Origin: Pseudorasbora parva
Lineage: Eukaryota > Chordata > Actinopteri > Cypriniformes > Gobionidae
Direction: 5' to 3'
NCBI RefSeq assembly: GCF_024679245.1
Contig: NC_090191.1
Span: 1,710,768 to 1,774,767, forward strand
DNA: 64,000 bases
How positions within the stretch are numbered: position 1 is the first letter of the stretch; each line of letters starts with the position of its first letter. Below the pieces are notes generated by a model. It saw only the letters and a program-made list of their open reading frames with translations. It did no database searches and was not told where the DNA came from. Below are positions 33,600 to 47,098 of the stretch, piece after piece. The position numbers and the translations under genes were made by a program.

Positions 33600-34680
33600 G
33601 ACACGTATATTGCAAAGTACAAATTGCAAAAAGTGCTATCTTTATTTTTGGGTTTTGTGCAGTTGATTATTTGATTGTTTCAACAAACCTTCTAAGTGAT
33701 TGTATTTGATGTATATGTTCTTTGTTTTTGACAGGGCCTGAGCACTAGGGGCAGAGGGCTGGATCTATTTAGGTGGTGGTATCTTCCTCACTGTGTGTTG
33801 CAACCACCTCACCGAGTGTGTGATTTTGGTTCACCTGTGTGTATGAGTGCGTGTCTGTGTGTGTGAGCACAACAAATTGTGGTGTACTGCAAAAATACTA
33901 CATAGTGCACCTTTAAATCTCCAGCAGAAGAAAGCAAAGCATCAGGATGATCAGAGAGGAAGCCGTCCTGCCACTGGAGCTGCAAAATATGTCCACACAC
34001 TCGCTAAAAGAGGAGAGATGGGAAGATAAACGCCATTAATGCAATAGAAAAAGACCAATTTACAAATGTACATTTATAACGAGCATGCAATATATCACTT
34101 CACAAAAAAACACTGAATCAAAAACAGAGAGTGCAACCAGTGTAGTCTGATTATATTGAGATATCACTTCATGAACGGCACAACGTCACAAGACCATTGG
34201 GTGTCCCATTCATCATTTAAACTTAAAGAAGAGCCCTCGATGCGCACTTCAGCAGAGCTCGCACGTTTTAGCACTATTTTAAACTTTTCTTTGGTTAAAT
34301 TCAGTGATTGCTTACATTCATTAATATTCACATCTGCGTGCTTGTACAAGTATCATAAAAATATTAGGAGTTAGTAACTTTCTTTAATTCCACATTTAAA
34401 AACGCCAGTGTTTGATCATGTCTCAATATGCAAAACCTGAAAATAAGTCATGGAAATGGATATTCCAATACTCATGAGCACGCAGACTAGAAACACTTAT
34501 AGTTATGTTTATATGTCTTAAAGAGCCATACTGGCACCTAGTGGGTAAACCATGGCATTACAAATGAAAATTTATATTTTTCCACACACAAAATGACTCT
34601 ATTTTGCTTCTTTGCATTGGGATTTAAACCATGTTCTCAATTTTAACCTTAAATACTCCACTACTTGTGGGCAGTTAATG
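33600..34680. other. Spacer, possible retroelement tail, no gene
   Basis: About 33735-33890 (GGGCCTGAGCACTAGGGGCA) resembles 7010-7160 and may be the 3' end of the gypsy fragment to its left. The remainder shows no coding pattern. Confidence 0.35.
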
Positions 34681-34684
34681 TAAT

Positions 34685-35317
34685 ATGGCTGTCATGGCAT
34701 CATCCAGGTGGTGCTGCACATTAGTGGTGGTTGAGGAGATTGCCCTCTTGGGAACTTGGAACTTATCGGTTGGTTGTCTAATGTCTCCTGTTCCCTGTGA
34801 CCTTGTTTTCTGGTTTGTTTTACAGTTGGTTTATGTAGTTGTTGAAGTGTGGTTAGGGGATGGTAGGTTGGTTATTGTGAATTTCAATTATCCATGTCAG
34901 AGGTTGGAATGGGGAAAGGGACTAGATGGTAGAAGAATCATTTGGTGCGGTGAATTTAATGCTCATCGTAGTCTTTGGGGAGCAGAAAGGACAGATAGGA
35001 ATGGTTTAATAGTGGAGGATTTCATGGATGCATTGGGACTTGTGTGTTTAAATGATGGGAGGTTTATGAGCGTTAACTTTAGTACAGGCAGCGAGTCATG
35101 TTCAGACTTGACATTAGTGTCACAGTCCTTGGCAGGTATTTGTGTGTGTGGGAGGTTATCAACTGTTGGAAATGATCCTTACCCCACAGGGCTCTACATT
35201 AACGTTTGTCCGGGACTAGTGGATTTTTTAAAGGGGCAAGTGCTCTCGCGCAGGTTACTCCAAGCATATGCCGCAGAAGCTTTGAAACATTTTATTAGGG
35301 CACAAATGTTAGCCTAG
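34685..35317 (+). pseudogene. LINE endonuclease domain remnant
   Basis: An open frame of 210 codons. The central part reads RRIIWCGEFNAHRSLWGAER and DRNGLIVEDFMDALGLVCLN, matching the exonuclease-endonuclease-phosphatase domain of LINEs. The Asp of the GDFNAH motif is Glu here, and the SDHYPI motif reads NDPYPTG, so two catalytic boxes are damaged. Start and end of the frame are unrelated to the domain. Confidence 0.75.
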
Positions 35318-35329
35318 AGGAGAATAGAG

Positions 35330-36250
35330 TTTTTTGCTCATTGATTGCTGTGTCCTTGAGGTGGGCGTACACGTGCGATTTTTGTCGTACAAACTCACAG
35401 GTAATATCGCGAGAGAGATCTCGTGGCCACTCGTATGACCTCATGATAATTTTTAAGCATGTTTAAAAAATTCGGGGAGTCGGCCCGATTTTCAACAGCG
35501 TATGGCTGTCCCCTATTGCCAAATCATGCACAACCGCGTCACATAGGCTAGATCTACGAGTATTATTAGGCTATAGCAAAGTGGCTGCAACCATACAGCG
35601 TGCACACACACATTCTCTCTCTTTCAATAAGTACGAGTATCATACACCAACTATTCATTGTTTTGAAAATGTGAACTGTTGCATTAACATTAACATTGAA
35701 ACTCATTTAGAAACAATCCATGAAGCGAGTTGTGACTTGAGGAGTGTGCACTAATATTCCCAGTTCCATTCCTCTGCGTGTTGCCACAATACCAAGCCCG
35801 CAACACGGGATATATCATGAATATTCATGTGTACACCACCCACTGGAACATTTTTTCACAGGAACTGAATATTACACAACCGCGGTAGCAGTTTTGCTTG
35901 CCTTAAGTTTCAGTTGCTGTGTGTTGGTATTAATGATTCGTTGCGTTCTGGACTGTCTTTTCATCTCCTTGTGTTTCCTTCGGCTTGCTTCAGTGGTGCG
36001 TTCTGGGACTGCTCACCTGTCAGGTATGTGCGTTAACTGCTCTGTTGAAGGCAGATTGTTGAGCTTCGCTCCGGGCTTAGGGATTGGCTGAGGTTTTGAG
36101 TCTGTGCAGTTCACTGTATCCCAGTTAAACGGCGGTTTATATGAATAATAGCACACATTGTCCTTTTCCGGAAAGTGTCGTCGTGCATGTAGTTATAAGC
36201 TGGGAAATTCTAGCAGGTTATGCATACATTTTAGTAATTGTTTAGTTTTC
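35330..36250. other. Spacer, no gene seen
   Basis: Mixed-composition sequence with MITE-like pieces (GTGGGCGTACACGTGCGATT near 35360). No coding or splice pattern that I can support. Confidence 0.4.
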
Positions 36251-36256
36251 TTTGTT

Positions 36257-36257
<1 letters not shown>

Positions 36258-36321
<64 letters not shown>
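36258..36321. repeat. (TA)n microsatellite
   Basis: About 60 bases of TA dinucleotides. Confidence 0.97.
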
Positions 36322-36324
<3 letters not shown>

Positions 36325-36404
36325 TTTTGCTTTGGTTCAAATTCCTGAGAGTGGCGTAGTCAAAATTCCTTGTGTCTGAAACCCGTAACGCTCTGTCACG
36401 TCAT

Positions 36405-37105
36405 GATCTAAAAGAGTGATACACACCAGTTTCCAGTCACTAAAGAGGCTTTGTGTGTTCAAATGTGAAGTTATTTAAACTTCATTAGCCCTGCCTTGAA
36501 CCCGCCCTGAAACTCAGTGTAAAAAACAGCTAGACTGCAAAATTAACAACACAAGTGCCTGATCGATTGCACATTCTGGTCTTTACATAAATGTTTCTGC
36601 ATTGATATGTAATATTTTAATATTTTAGCTCTTGTTAAATCACTGTAAAGCACATTTGGCTGATGCTTTTATCCAAAGTAACTTACATGTGCTCATGATA
36701 TAATATATTTCTGCCTCATACTGTGATCAGATTGCACTCGCTGGTGTATGAAAGTGAGTTTTGAGCTGAGAAAATGGTTTGAAGTCATGAAACTCTAGAC
36801 TCTTTCACTCTTTTCACTGCATTATTGCGTGGTCTTCTGAAATGAGCAACAATTCAGTTTTAAGAGCAAGCCTCATGCATATTCTCAGAATGCTTAGATC
36901 CTACGTCCTTAGTTGTTTGCAAACCATTCAGAAATAATGTTTTCATAACACTTTAAAATGATAGAACGGTATGTTCCTCTAATGAACCCTATGAACCCTT
37001 CCCTCATTCCCTGCGTTCCTGCTGGAGATTTGCATATTGTGTTCATTCAAGGCCAAGAAGCCTCGGAGCAGTTCAGGTAAGGCTATTGTTACCTGTGTGT
37101 TGACT
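36405..37105 (-). pseudogene. Orphan astacin promoter fragment (third family member)
   Basis: The minus strand of about 36405-36575 matches the leader and promoter of both astacin copies (AAGCCTCTTTAGTGACTGGA near the leader donor, GTTTCAGGGCGGGTTCAAGG further upstream). About 37010-37105 matches 48655-48735, which lies at a similar distance upstream of copy 2. Downstream, where the signal-peptide exon should be, the sequence is unrelated. It is a remnant of a third copy without coding exons. Confidence 0.7.
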
Positions 37106-37374
37106 TTAAATCAAGGGTGTGTAAGGGTGTGTTGTGTAAGTGTTTTACTCAAGTAGTAAACTTGTTTACTGTTTTATTTAAGTAGATGTTGTCAAATAGA
37201 AACATGTCTTTATGTATGGAGGGGGTGTCCTCATCATTTATGGCGTCTGCAGTATCTCTGATCAAGGTGCAGTGGGTAACAGCAGAAGTGGCCGATAGAG
37301 CAACAACTGACTATCAGAGTATTTTTTCCCTACTATGGTAGTTAATGGTTGCTCTGTCCGCTTGGTTACACACA

Positions 37375-37500
37375 TTCTTCCAAATATCTTCTTTTGTGTT
37401 CAGCAGAACAAAGAAACTCATACAGGTTTGGAAAAACTTGAGGGTGGATGAGTAAATGATGACCGAATTTTCATTTTTGGGTGAACTATCCCTTTAATAC
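37375..37500. repeat. Dispersed DNA-element end (TTGGGTGAACTATCCCTTTA)
   Basis: Contains ATGAGTAAATGATGACCGAA and TTTTTGGGTGAACTATCCCT, the end of a repeat very common in cyprinid genomes. A decayed relative lies at about 6595-6665. Confidence 0.65.
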
Positions 37501-39950
37501 ACAAATTTAACGTTTTTTATTAACCCCCTGGGCCAGAAGAATGCGCCCCTTCCTCATGACAGTGCAAAACAGCTTAAAATACTCCGTCATTCTTGAACTC
37601 ACAGACATGACCGATATGTGTTTACAAAAATTAAAGTGTCTACTTTTATTTATGTACACTCAAAATAAAAACTAAATGTTGTGCTTTTCGCTAAATAAAG
37701 AAAACTAACAGGATGCGCGTTCTCCAGTCGGTCTCCCTGTGAAGTCCTTTCTGAAATGGGTCTGAAAATATACTCAGGACTCAGAGAAAGACTTGCCACA
37801 CAAACACGACAGATATCTCTTTATAAAGCTTGGAATGTCTTATTTTAAATTAAGTAATTTATATAAAAAAAGTAATATTCTCTGTTTATGTAATCCATAT
37901 GAAAACAGCGAGAGGTCCAGTTTCTCCGGAGCAGCCTCATTATCTGTAACGTGACCACAGGCAAACAATTCACATACAAATCATCCACGAGGAAGAAACG
38001 CGAACCCGTAAACACCCCATGGAGCGACTGTGATTACGCCCCACGGAGTGGCAGAAAGACTGATGCTGCGTCCCAGTTCGCCTACTTATACTACGTCCTA
38101 AAAGTATGTACTCTTTTTGTGAAGAAAAAGTATTTTTCTTTTGAGTGTGTAGCAGAAAAGTATGCAAGCTTCGGGACTACTTCGCCATCTTTAACGGACT
38201 CTGTCGCTTAGTTACGAGCATCCCGTCACCGTTTATCTGCCCTGTCAATCATCGTCAGATTCGTCACAGTTCAAATCCTCCACATTCAGTTTAATCTCCT
38301 GCCATATCGGAGAGAAATGTAGCCGCTCGTTGATCTGCCATGTGTGGGTCTTTGTGGGTAAGAGACTCTCCTCATGTGTTTGCATTTAAATATAATGATG
38401 CATTTAAAAGTTAATGGCCAAACGTGTCATTACAAAAGTTCACAATGCTGCTGCAGGTGAAATATAATGTGGACAACACTGAATAAATATATTTTTGACG
38501 GACAAAATATTGACAGTTGGTCACTCAAACCCCTTTATCTAAACTTCTCTACTTAACCGTCGGAATCGCACATCCGCCATGTTTGTAGTTTTTTTAACGC
38601 TTTTTATCCGTGTTTGTAGTTCTAATCGAATCCTCGTCCAACTCGCAATGGGTTGTGGGCAATATTAGCCGTTAGAGTGCCCATCGATCCACACTTGCAG
38701 CGAAAACACACAAAACCAGGCCCGGCGCCAGAAGGGTGTAGGGGAGGCTTGTTCACGGACCCCATGGACATCGCTGTTGCCAAAGATATGTATACGTATC
38801 TATGGCTGTTCCAGACTTGATAATAGCACACAATTTTCTCACTGCCACCTGCTGCTGCTTCTGCTTTAAGAGGATTTTCTGCTGCCCATAACTGCTTGTC
38901 TAGGATCTGTAATCCTCTGTAAGAATTCGTAATAATAGCATATTATTAGCAAAAGCGAGCTAGCAAACGATCCCGTGTCTATCTGTATTTGCACTCGTCA
39001 AATAATTACATTTCCAATGTGTTTTCGCCTCGGTGAGTAATGTAGCCAATCACAGACATGTTTGTAGATATCTACAATGCAGTTGACCAATCACAGGTGT
39101 TGAACTAGGAATCCACTCACCGCTCAAGTGTTTGTCCAGACGCGGAGTTCAGTTTACACGCGCGTCTCTGTAAGTGCAGACATTGGTAAATACGATTAAT
39201 TGTATATCAGCTTCACCAATTAATATAACTTTGTGAGATTGTGTTTATTGAATGAGTGACAGCTTTTAGTCATTATAAATATTATTACCACATACACAGT
39301 TTAATACAGTCACTGACCCATCCGCATATAAAATTACACGCGGGATTCACTCAAAAAATGTGATGAACGAGGTAAAAATCAGTTGAAATCAGGCTCATAA
39401 AAATGTCAGGAAAACACGATTCCTGGCTGCATGTCATTATCCATGGATCACTGAATCTGTGGTAGGTTGTAAGGACCACTATATCGAGCCCAACCTTTAG
39501 TTTAAACTGATAATCGTTTGCTCTATACTCGCGTTTTCCTCTAGTAACTCCAGTCACGCAGCAGCTCTTCTGCCACTAAGCCCCGGCCAAATCAATTGGG
39601 TACATTTGTGTGAATGTGAGCACATTCATTATCCTCAAAGGATACGACGAGTCGGCCAACGACTGTGGATTAACAAAGAACTCCTACCATAAATTGAACT
39701 CAATGGAATGAACCAGTTGATTATTAGTAGTAGTATTAATATTAATGTTTTAATTATTGTTTTAAAATCTCCTCCATCACAGAAAACCTCTCCAATCCTC
39801 TAGTGTTTTCTGCTAGCTACAGCGCATGCAGCGAGATATACTGTATGATGTCAGAGTCTTTAATTCGTGTGGTCATCCGGTTATAGAAATACATCATAGC
39901 ATGTTTTAAATTTGTCAAAAATGTAGGCTATTATTATTATTTAAATCATG
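37500..39950. other. Spacer with MITE pieces, no gene seen
   Basis: About 38065-38180 (TGCGTCCCAGTTCGCC, ACTACGTCCTAAAAGTATGT) is a DNA-element end of a common fish family. The rest shows no convincing exon. Confidence 0.4.
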
Positions 39951-39955
39951 TAGAA

Positions 39956-40148
39956 CAGGGCTATTCAAATCTTACCCTGGAGGGCCAATTCGGTGCAGAG
40001 TTTAGCTCCAACCCTGATCAAACACACCCATCTGTGATTTTCCAATGATCCTGGAGACATTGATAAGCAAGTTCAGGTGTGCTTGATTAAGGTTGGAACT
40101 AAACTCTGCACTGCATTGGCCCTCCAGGGTAAGATTTGAATAGCCCTG
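39956..40148. mobile_element. hAT-type MITE with 8-base target duplication
   Basis: A 193-base element with long inverted ends (CAGGGCTATTCAAATCTTAC), flanked by the exact duplication ATGTAGAA at 39948-39955 and 40149-40156. Confidence 0.9.
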
Positions 40149-42980
40149 ATGTAGAATGTATATGCATGTAATTTTTTATCTAAAGAATACAGGGTTAGTA
40201 AATAATTTAGAATATTTTTCCCTATGTATCGAATGCGCCAAAATCCAATCCAGTAGGTGGCGGTAATGCACCTTCAATCTGGATCAACCACCAATCAGAT
40301 CAAAGCGTAGTTCAACAGACTTCAAGCGCAAAAAAGACAGACACAGGACTGCGACAGTGTTTTTTACAGGTACGTACAAAAATATGAGTCAAATTCATCT
40401 CAGTTTTCATTTCGTGTTTTATCTTTATTTCTTGTGTGCTTCTCCTGGGCGAGTCAGAGTGAACTGCGACGTTAATAGTATAACAGTCCAAGCTATTTCA
40501 GACAAGGCCTGCTACAGAAAAGGAGGGGGAAATCAATCTGGCACACACAGTGTTCAGGGTATGCATAAATCAACAAAAGACAACCAAAAGGAAAATTTTT
40601 TGCAACATATATCGAATCTTCTGGTAAAAACAATTCACCCTTAAGCCCCCAAAGCTGATAATCACTCAAACATTAAATAAATCAAATAAAAGTAATGGTG
40701 TGGATGGATGCATGTAAAGCGTCCCATACAGTTGAAGAATTATGGGACTCATCTGGTAAGCAGTCTTTAGAAGGAACACAGTCTCATCTGCAAAACGGTA
40801 GGAATTGATGAAAGGAATTTTTATCCTTCTGGTTGTAACCCGTAAGGCTCAGAATAAAATCTTTGGGCTGCTGCACCAAGGCACCCAAGCAAATTCCCAA
40901 TCCAGCACTCAAGGGCAATGTAAGTCATGTGTAGGAGGGATATTGAGAAGCACCCCAGGTTTCTCAAACTGAATCTACCACTCACTCTTTTACTTCTTCT
41001 TTTATTCATAAGGTATAGATACTACTGGTGCCCCCTAGTGGATATGATGAACATAGCACTGCCAATAAGAATGAGCAAACCATAGCTGTGTTCCAAAGTG
41101 AAGGGTGCGCACTTCAAACGCCAGGCCTGGCCCCGCCTTCAAAGTGCACGAAGTGCAAGAAGGGTGAACCAAGGGACAGGGTTGCCAGGTCTGAATAAAA
41201 AAAAAACTCCAATTGCTAATCAAAAGTAGCAGAATCACGGCCAAAATGGGCCAAAAATATCCCAAAACACGGGGCGCGGGCGGTAGAAATATTGCTTAAG
41301 TAAAGACAACTTAACCTGTGGACTATAGGCTACAAACACCCCAAAGCAACAGTAGCCTAAACGCAGCCCCATTCCAGACTTGGCAACAATGATCCAAGCG
41401 TCGTTAATGGCCTAGCAGGTTACAACCCTATGGTTACAACTGACAGCGGACGTTCATGAGGAGATTTTAAAAAGAGAAATGGAGCAGAATTTTTATTTTA
41501 TTTTTTTGAGCTTTTTATTGGGTTATGACATGCTTCAAAGTCTGCGACAATGGGAGACCGGACCATACGTAAATCTGTAGCCGGTTAAATATCGTCAAAC
41601 TGCAACTATTAGTTAACAGTTTATTTCTTATGTTAAATGAGTTAAATGAATACACATTTATATATTACGCCCAGGTCTTTATTTAAGTAGGCCTACTTAT
41701 TATTATCCGACTCATGATCTCCGATGCATTAAAGCCTACTTTTTGTGACATGATGCCAGCCGTCGACCGATTCAGCCCCCCAAAGCTGCGGACAGTGGAA
41801 ATATGCCCTGATCATCCCAGAAGATGATGTCCCGCCCATCCCCGTCCAGCTCCACCAGCTTCTCCCGCTCAGCGCAATGAAAGTGTAGAAAAGTGTTTTC
41901 TTCTGGTTTAGCTGTTCATTTAAATTTATGTTGTTTCTGATGTTAAACAGGATATAATTGGTGTATAAATAGTAAAAAAAAAATACTTTTAATAGCCTAA
42001 TGTAGGCTATAGACCCATTTATTTTCATTTAAACATTTTAATTTACAAGACAACAAAATATATGTATAGGCTTAAACATAGGCCTATGTGTTTAATGTAC
42101 AAATTATAACTTACATTACAAAAATAAACAAAGTAGCCTACAGAACAACCACTTCTCTTATTTAGCCAATTCAAGTTAGCAAAAATGAACATTAACATTT
42201 CATTAATTTACAAATAACTTTCATAAAAAAAAAAAAAATAGGCTAATAATAATAATATAGCCTAGCCTAGATAAATTGTTCTGTGCCAGCCAGGTCTTTA
42301 CATTCAGCCTTTGGAGAAGACTTTCGTAATGGAAAAAAATATTTATTTTGCAGTAGGCTAGCCTACAGGTAAGTCAGCAGTTTTCGTTTATTTGCATTTT
42401 GTCTTATAATTTTGAGTGACAGATGTCGCATTTAATTTAGCCTATTTTTGTCCGTCACATTTTTTAGCTATGGTGTTGTCGAGTATGATAAGAAAAATAA
42501 ATGATAAATGAGCGGGACGAAAATACAGCCCTGCGCAGATTTAATTTTAGGCTATTTAAAGAAAGTGCAGTAAAAAAATAAAAAGAGCGAAAAGAGAGGT
42601 AATGGACTGACTTATTGAGAGAATGGTTGAGAAATAAATAGCATATATGCAAGTTAAAAATTGGGAAATTTAAATGTTATCTTTGTTGTTCAGGGCAGGG
42701 AACTGGGGACTGTGAGAATGCAATAAACATTTTGTTTACTTCAAGCGCTTGCGCTGTTGTGTTCAATAGTATCCAGGCTACACTTGAGTTACTGACCACT
42801 ATACCATCTTTAACTGGGAAATCTGATCGAGTGGGGCAGGAATACGGACCAGTCAAATCCTGTAATCCCCAGTGTGCTATGAATTCTGGGATAGGGAAGG
42901 CTGCGAAGTTGTGGGAAGGTTCCATCTGCTGTACCCTTCCTTTGCCTGAGAACCGAAGGGCGCATTTTGAAGTCGCTCAT
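40149..42980. other. Spacer with a possible exon remnant
   Basis: About 41752-41878 on the minus strand reads AEREKLVELDGDGRDIIFWD, protein-like and preceded by a plausible acceptor, then a stop; I do not recognise it. About 41085-41180 (TGTTCCAAAGTGAAGGGTGC) resembles the edges of the 74-bp satellite and may be the end of the element that carries it. Nothing else is supported. Confidence 0.3.
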
Positions 42981-42982
42981 GA

Positions 42983-45900
42983 AATGCGGCAGCCTTCGTC
43001 GCACCGCTGTGACACAATCGCACTTCAAATGTGGCCTTCAGAGGTGCAGCCTTCACACTGGGACAGCCTTCGTAGTGCCGCTATGACGTAATCGCACCTC
43101 AAATGTGGCCTTCAGAGGTGCAGCCTTCACATTGGGACAGCCTTCGTAGTGCCGCTGTGACGTAATCGCACTTCAAATGTGGCCTTCAGAGGTGCAGTCT
43201 TCACATTGGGACAGCCTTCGTAGTGCCGCTGTGACGTAATCGCACTTCAAATGTAGCCTTCAGAGGTGCAGCCTTCACATTGGGACAGCCTTCGTAGTGC
43301 CGCTGTGACGTAATCACACTTCAAATGTGGCCTTCAGAGGTTCAGTCTTCACATTGGGACAGCCTTCGTAGTGCCGCTGTGACGTAATCGCACTTCAAAT
43401 GCGGCCTTCAGAGGTGCAGCCTTCACATTGGGTCAGCCTTCGTAGTGTCGCTGTGACGTAATCACACTTCAAATGTGGCCTTCAGAGGTTCAGTCTTCAC
43501 ATTGGGACAGCCTTCGTAGTGCCGCTGTGACGTAATCGCACTTCAAATGTGGCCTTCAGAGGTGCAGCCTTCACATTGGGACAGCCTTCGTAGTGCCGCT
43601 GTGACGCAATCACACTTCAAATGTGGCCTTCAGAGGTGCAGCCTTCACATTGGGACAGCCTTCGTAGTGCCGCTGTGACGCAATCACACTTCAAATGCGG
43701 CCTTCAGAGGTGCAGCCTTCACATTGGGACAGCCTTCGTAGTGCCGCTGTGACGTAATCGCACTTCAAATGTGGCCTTCAGAGGTTCAGTCTTCACATTG
43801 GGACAGCCTTCGTAGTGCCGCTGTGACGTAATCGCACTTCAAATGTGGCCTTCAGAGGAGCAGCCTTCACATTGGGACAGCCTTCGTCGCACCGCTGTGA
43901 CGTAATCGCACTTCAAATGTGGCCTTCAGAGGTTCAGTCTTCACATTGGGACAGCCTTCGTAGTGCCGCTGTGACGTAATCGCACTTCAAATGTGGCCTT
44001 CAGAGGAGCAGCCTTCACATTGGGACAGCCTTCGTAGTGCCGCTGTGACGTAATCACACTTCAAATGTGGCCTTCAGAGGTTCAGTCTTCACATTGGGAC
44101 AGCCTTCGTAGTGCCGCTGTGACGTAATCGCACTTCAAATGTGGCCTTCAGAGGAGCAGCCTTCACATTGGGACAGCCTTCGTCGCACCGCTGTGACGTA
44201 ATCGCACTTCAAATGTGGCCTTCAGAGGTGCAGCCTTCACATTGGGACAGCCTTCGTAGTGCCGCTGTGACGTAATCACACTTCAAATGTGGCCTTCAGA
44301 GGTGCAGCCTTCACATTGGGTCAGCCTTCGTAGTGCCGCTGTGACGTAATCGCACTTCAAATGCGGCCTTCAGAGGTGCAGCCTTCACATTGGGACAGCC
44401 TTCGTAGTGCCGCTGTGACGTAATCGCACTTCAAATGTGGCCTTCAGAGGTTCAGTCTTCACATTGGGACAGCCTTCGTAGTGCCGCTGTGACGTAATCG
44501 CACTTCAAATGTGGCCTTCAGAGGAGCAGCCTTCACATTGGGACAGCCTTCGTCGCACCGCTGTGACGTAATCGCACTTCAAATGTGGCCTTCAGAGGTT
44601 CAGTCTTCACATTGGGACAGCCTTCGTAGTGCCGCTGTGACGTAATCGCACTTCAAATGTGGCCTTCAGAGGAGCAGCCTTCACATTGGGACAGCCTTCG
44701 TAGTGCCGCTGTGACGTAATCACACTTCAAATGTGGCCTTCAGAGGTGCAGCCTTCACATTGGGACAGCCTTCGTAGTGCCGCTGTGACGTAATCACACT
44801 TCAAATGTGGCCTTCAGAGGTGCAGCCTTCACATTGGGTCAGCCTTCGTAGTGCCGCTGTGACGTAATCGCACTTCAAATGCGGCCTTCAGAGGTGCAGC
44901 CTTCACATTGGGTCAGCCTTCGTAGTGCCGCTGTGACGTAATCGCACTTCAAATGTGGCCTTCAGAGGTTCAGCCTTCACATTGGGACAGCCTTCGTAGT
45001 GGCGCTGTGACGTAATCGCACTTCAAATGCGGCCTTCAGAGGTCCAGCCTTCACATTGGGACAGCCTTCGTAGTGCCGCTGTGACGTAATCGCACTTCAA
45101 ATGTGGCCTTCAGAGGAGCAGCCTTCACATTGGGACAGCTTTCGTTGCGCCGCTGTGACGCCATCACACTTCAAATGCGGCCTTCAGAGGTGCAGCTTTC
45201 ACATTGGGACAGCCTTCGTAGTGCCGCTGTGACGCAATCACACTTCAAATGCGGCCTTCAGAGGAGCAGCCTTCACATTGGGACAGCCTTCGTAGGGCCG
45301 CTGTGACGCAATTGCACTTCAAATGCGGCCTTCAGAGGAGCAGCCTTCACATTGGGACAGCCTTCGTAGTGCCGCTGTGACGCAATCACACTTCAAATGT
45401 GGCCTTCAGAGGAGCAGCCTTCACATTGGGACAGCCTTCGTAGTGCCGCTGTGACGTAATCACACTTCAAATGCGGCCTTCAGAGGTGCAGCCTTCACAT
45501 TGGGACAGCCTTCGTAGTGCCGCTGTGACGTAATCACACTTCAAATGTGGCCTTTAGAGGTGCAGCCTTCACATTGGGACAGCCTTCGTAGTGCCGCTGT
45601 GACTCAATCGCACTTCAAATATGGCCTTCAGAGGAGCAGCCTTCACATTGGGACAGCCTTCGTAGTGCCGCTGTGACGTAATCACACTTCAAATGCGGCC
45701 TTCAGAGGTGCAGCCTTCACATTGGGACAGCCTTCGTAGTGCCGCTGTGACGTAATCACACTTCAAATGTGGCCTTTAGAGGTGCAGCCTTCACATTGGG
45801 ACAGCCTTCGTAGTGCCGCTGTGACGTAATCGCACTTCAAATGTGGCCTTCAGAGGTGCAGCCTTCACATTGGGACAGCCTTCGTAGTGCCGCTGTGACG

Positions 45901-47098
45901 TAATCCCACTTCAAATGTGGCCTTCAGAAGAGCAGCCTTCACATTGGGACAGCCTTCGTAGTGCCGCTGTGACGCAATCGCACTTCAAATGCGGCCTTCA
46001 GAGGTGCAGCCTTCACATTGGGACAGCCTTCGTAGTGCCGCTGTGATGTAATCGCACTTCAAATGTGGCCTTCAGAGGAGCAGCCTTCACATTGGGTCAG
46101 CCTTCGTAGTGCCGCTGTGATGTAATCACACTTCAAATATGGCCTTCAGAGGAGCAGCCTTCACATTGGGACAGCCTTCGTAGTGCCGCTGTGATGTAAT
46201 CGCACTTCAAATGTGGCCTTCAGAGGTGCAGCCTTCACATTGGGACAGCCTTCGTAGTGCCGCTGTGACGTAATCACACTTCAAATGTGGCCTTCAGAGG
46301 AGCAGCCTTCACATTGGGACAGCCTTCGTAGTGCCACTGTGACGTAATCGCACTTCAAATGTGGCCTTCAGAGGTGCAGCCTTCACATTGGGACAGCCTT
46401 CGTAGTGCCGCTATGACGTAATCGCACTTCAAATGTGGCCTTCAGAGGTGCAGCCTTCACATTGGGACAGCCTTCGTAGTGCCGCTGTGACGTAATCGCA
46501 CTTCAAATGTGGCCTTCAGAGGAGCAGCCTTCACTTTGGGACAGCCTTCGTAGTGCCGCTGTGACGTAATCACACTTCAAATGCGGCCTTCAGAGGTGCA
46601 GCCTTCACATTGGGACAGCCTTCGTAGTGCCGCTGTGACGTAATCGCACTTCAAATGTGGCCTTCAGAGGTGCAGCCTTCACATTGGGACAGCCTTCGTA
46701 GTGCCGCTGTGACGTAATCGCACTTCAAATGTGGCCTTCAGAGGTGCAGCCTTCACATTGGGACAGCCTTCGTAGTGCCGCTGTGACGTAATCGCACTTC
46801 AAATGTGGCCTTCAGAGGAGCAGCCTTCACATTGGGACAGCCTTCGTAGTGCCGCTGTGACGTAATCCCACTTCAAATGTGGCCTTCAGAGGTTCAGTCT
46901 TCACATTGGGTCAGCCTTCGTAGTGCCGCTGTGACGTAATCGCACTTCAAATGTAGCCTTCAGAGGTGCAGCCTTCACATTGGGACAGCCTTCGTAGTGC
47001 CGCTGTGACGTAATCGCACTTCAAATGCGGCCTTCAGAGGTGCAGCCTTCACATTGGGACAGCCTTCGTAGTGCCGCTGTGTCGTAATCGCACTTCAG
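42983..47098. repeat. 74-bp satellite, about 55 units
   Basis: Tandem units of 74 bases (CTTCAAATGTGGCCTTCAGA, then GGTGCAGCCTTCACATTGGG, then ACAGCCTTCGTAGTGCCGCT, then GTGACGTAATCGCA). Variants at one site (GTGCAG, GAGCAG, GTTCAGTC) and the rarer CGTCGCACC variant are shared between distant units. The CGTCGCACC variant starts at 43885, 44181 and 44551, that is 4 and 5 units apart, so blocks of several units were copied. Each unit holds a TGACGTAA-type motif. Confidence 0.97.

Noticed and set aside
42983..47098. Regular repeats that could be taken for a CRISPR array
   Set aside because: Units are directly adjacent and similar throughout, with no unique spacers; the DNA is vertebrate.
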